Part shown: positions 61,677 through 64,000 of the stretch, piece by piece
Position numbering within the stretch: position 1 is the stretch's first letter
How the letters are laid out: each line of letters starts with the position of its first letter
Assembly: GCF_009905375.1 (NCBI RefSeq)
Contig: NW_027417584.1
Location: 55,022 to 119,021, forward strand
From: Apium graveolens
Lineage: Eukaryota; Streptophyta; Magnoliopsida; Apiales; Apiaceae
Length of the DNA: 64,000 nucleotides
Direction of reading: 5' to 3'
Notes under the pieces: generated by a model
Seen by the model: only the letters and a program-made list of their open reading frames with translations
What the model was told of the DNA's origin: nothing
The model's database searches: none
Program-made: the position numbers and the translations under genes

Positions 61677-63953
61677 AATCTTTGAAATCCTCTGACATGT
61701 ATAATATACACAGAGTTCCAGTTTATAACTGTATAAAATATCGTTGCAAGGTGATCTCATATATCTAACCTTGTCTCAACGTTTTTCTGAAAATCTTTGA
61801 CATGCACAAGATAATCATTTACTAGATATAAGTTTAAAAGATGAAGTTACAAGATACTCCAATATACTTATATCTTTTCCGAATACTACTTGAACTACCA
61901 CCGTTCAAGTTATAATTAGTTTCAATAGTTCATCACACAGATGAGACTACAAGATAAGACTTGAATAGATTCAATCTTTGAAATATTATTGAATGAAATG
62001 AAGTTACGAGATACTTCATTAAGTCCCGATATATATATTCATATTTATCTCCCATACATTTCCTGAAAACCTCTGTCATGTAAAGTATGAACAGAGTTGC
62101 AATATCCAATGAATTTGAAAAGAAAAGAATTTTGGCATAAACCCGATATCTTGCTGATCAGGCAAAGATACCAATAAGTAACCTTTTCTATAGTAGATGG
62201 ATGAATTCCTCGTCGGTCATCACCCTGGTCGCTTAAGAAACTAGACTTTAACCAATTGAACCCTAAAGTTTGCTTTAGCGCTTAACTATTCACTTAAGTC
62301 GCTCGTGTACCCTCGGCTCCACCATTTTTAATAAATTAACCATTAAGAGTTTTAAGGCGATTCTTTCATGAGCACCTTACCAACTGCCTAATCCACTTTA
62401 TATAAATGTTTCATACCCCAAATAGTCATTTAAAGTCCTTAACCAAGGTTTCAAAGTAAGGTGAGGGGTAATGGTTCGGTCGCGAAACGCCGTTACTTAA
62501 AATGGTCGTTTCTCCTAAACCATACATCGGATTCATACGAACCACATATCAAAACGAAGCTCGTAACATGAACTATCTAATCATGGCAATGGTAAAAACC
62601 TAACAGTGAGTTCTCGGGTCCTGATATTAAGAACAAAACAGTCTAAAGTAAATCGGACATTACGACGGCTATGTTTACGCGATTACCAAAGTTTATACCA
62701 CTCCAATTTATCCACAATTCAACCCACAATCAAAATTACAACCAAAATCCCTCCAAACCTCAGCATATCAGTTCATTACATCATGTTTTATCCAACTTAT
62801 TCAATCACAACAAAAGCTACTAACCATACTAAGGTTCATTAACTAATAACCAAGATTCAACCATCAAAATCTCTACAAACTCAACCAAACTTTAAACAAA
62901 CAAGCATCATGATTCTCATATACTATATCAATCATAACCATTCCTAATTACTCAAAACTAAAGCTAGGGTTTGGAGTTTATGCCTTCTTGAAGCTTCTTA
63001 AAACAACACAAGAGCTTTGAATGCCTAAAAGAACCTTGATCCTTGCTTGTATAACCTTAAACTTTCATAAAAATTCAAGAAAACTAAAGTTATTTTTTGA
63101 AAGTTACTATTCACCCTCTTCTTCCTTGAATTATTGGAAGAGATTGTGAAGGAAATTGAAACTTAGATTCATGGGATAGCAATATCTATATATAAGCAAC
63201 CTTGGATAATTACCTCATGATTTAACAATGCTTGGATCTTGGATTTTGATTTTTTTCTCCTTGAAAATGAAGGAAAGCCGAGAGTTTGATGTTCTTGAAA
63301 GTGAAAGTCAACTTGTGTTTTGTGTTTTTGATTTGCTTTGTCTTGGTTGCTTTATTTTTGTTGTTAATTAACCTTTTACCATGGTAAAATTTGTGTGGCT
63401 TGAAATCAACCAACAATACCTTCTCATTTGGTCATGCTTATATCATCCACTTATGTCATCTTCCCACACTTATCTTCTTCTTGTTGGTGTGATGACATCA
63501 TCATCATTAACCTCTTTGATTAACTCCTAATTACTTGGTTAATGATCGTTGATCTGTTATACGGTTCGCTTAACTTTTGTTCTCGTTTATCGTTTGAGGG
63601 ATCATACCCGGGATCTTATTACTTGGGTTCCCTTAACCTTTCTCAATACATTATATTCCTTTTTATGATCCCCTCTTATAATCCTTGAATTTAAATCATT
63701 TTTATCATGTTACCTTATACTCAATTTTTTCGGTATCTGGTGGATTTTCGGTAAAAATCAAAGTGTTCGGATTTGGATTCTGACGATCTTTACATACATT
63801 TATATCCCATATAAAGTACTAATAAGGTCTCAGAATAACAATAGAAGAACCCCTACATAGTGTGGCATGAAAAGTTTTCTTATTCAGCATAATCAGCAAA
63901 ATCACTATTCATAAGGGTTTCAAAAAAAATTCCAAAAAATTGGGGTTATTACA
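61677..63953 (-). repeat. Element D 5' LTR, second piece with internal deletion
   Basis: Continues D's right LTR after C. At about 62228 the sequence jumps from the part equivalent to 39510 to the part equivalent to 40743, losing about 1.23 kb. Two G's are shared at the junction. It ends ggggttattaca before target copy TATAA. Confidence 0.9.
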
Positions 63954-63958
63954 TATAA

Positions 63959-64000
63959 TCTTTCTCGTGAATGATAACACTTATAGTGTAAACCCTAAGT
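63959..64000 (-). repeat. Element B2 LTR, right piece (runs off the window)
   Basis: tctttctcgtgaatgataacacttatagtg... continues the LTR broken at 38348 and matches B's LTR near 13517-13554. Confidence 0.8.

Larger units (their letters stand above)
38349..63953 (-). mobile_element. Element D: degenerate Tekay-type chromovirus, host of element C
   Basis: Flanked by TATAA (38344-38348 and 63954-63958). Minus orientation: 5' LTR on the right (47974-63953, split by C), primer site 47958-47969, internal region 42479-47973, 3' LTR 38349-42478. The internal region keeps a leader ORF, RNase H pieces, integrase C-terminus and chromodomain, but no gag, protease or RT. Fourteen or so differences in the first 600 aligned LTR bases suggest about 2-2.5% divergence, older than C. 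Confidence 0.88.

Overview
The window is a block of nested LTR retrotransposons from a flowering-plant nuclear genome. The mix of Sirevirus-type Ty1/copia, Tekay-type chromovirus and Athila-type Ty3/gypsy elements, the AT-rich filler and a Tourist-like MITE suggest a eudicot. The sequence alone does not fix the species. I found no host gene, tRNA gene or rRNA gene. Every long reading frame belongs to a transposable element.

Left part (1-13940). Element B is a minus-strand copia element whose gag is cut twice. Element A is a minus-strand Sirevirus (partial, running off the left edge; gag and the 5' part of pol open). It enters B's gag at 4375/4376. Element H is a minus-strand Athila-type element (4548-12595, target duplication AGCAT). 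It lies further upstream in the same gag. H keeps gag, protease and RT but has lost RNase H and integrase, and its LTRs are nearly identical.

Middle (13941-18099). Here there are old debris, a decayed Sirevirus LTR (J), a TTA-flanked MITE and AT-rich sequence with no recognisable gene.

Right part (18100-64000). A decayed minus-strand Sirevirus-like element F (3' LTR and remains of its third ORF) is interrupted by the plus-strand Tekay element E (20542-34075, target duplication CTAAC). It is apparently interrupted again by Tekay-type LTR sequence G (from 35441). G is broken by copia LTR B2 (38166). B2 is broken by the minus-strand Tekay-type element D (38349-63953, duplication TATAA). D's right LTR is broken by the plus-strand Sirevirus C (48575-61671, duplication TTCAC). 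This is a five-level nest.

Element C is the best preserved: two 1014-bp LTRs with about three differences, open gag and pol, and a 1381-codon third ORF that ends at one of two in-frame stops.

Four signals deserve most attention. (1) An 8-nt word, CAACGGAT in C and CGACGGAT in A, is scattered through LTRs and coding regions in different frames and both orientations. (2) A TATA-centred stem-loop occurs in the copia LTRs, with stems that change in a compensatory way between families. (3) The U5 region of E encodes a short ORF beginning like the histone H3 tail (KQTARK), and a putative intron that removes the primer-binding site joins it in frame to a leader ORF. (4) Gag and pol lie in different relative frames in A and C, yet share a splice-acceptor-like TGTGCAGG at the pol start.
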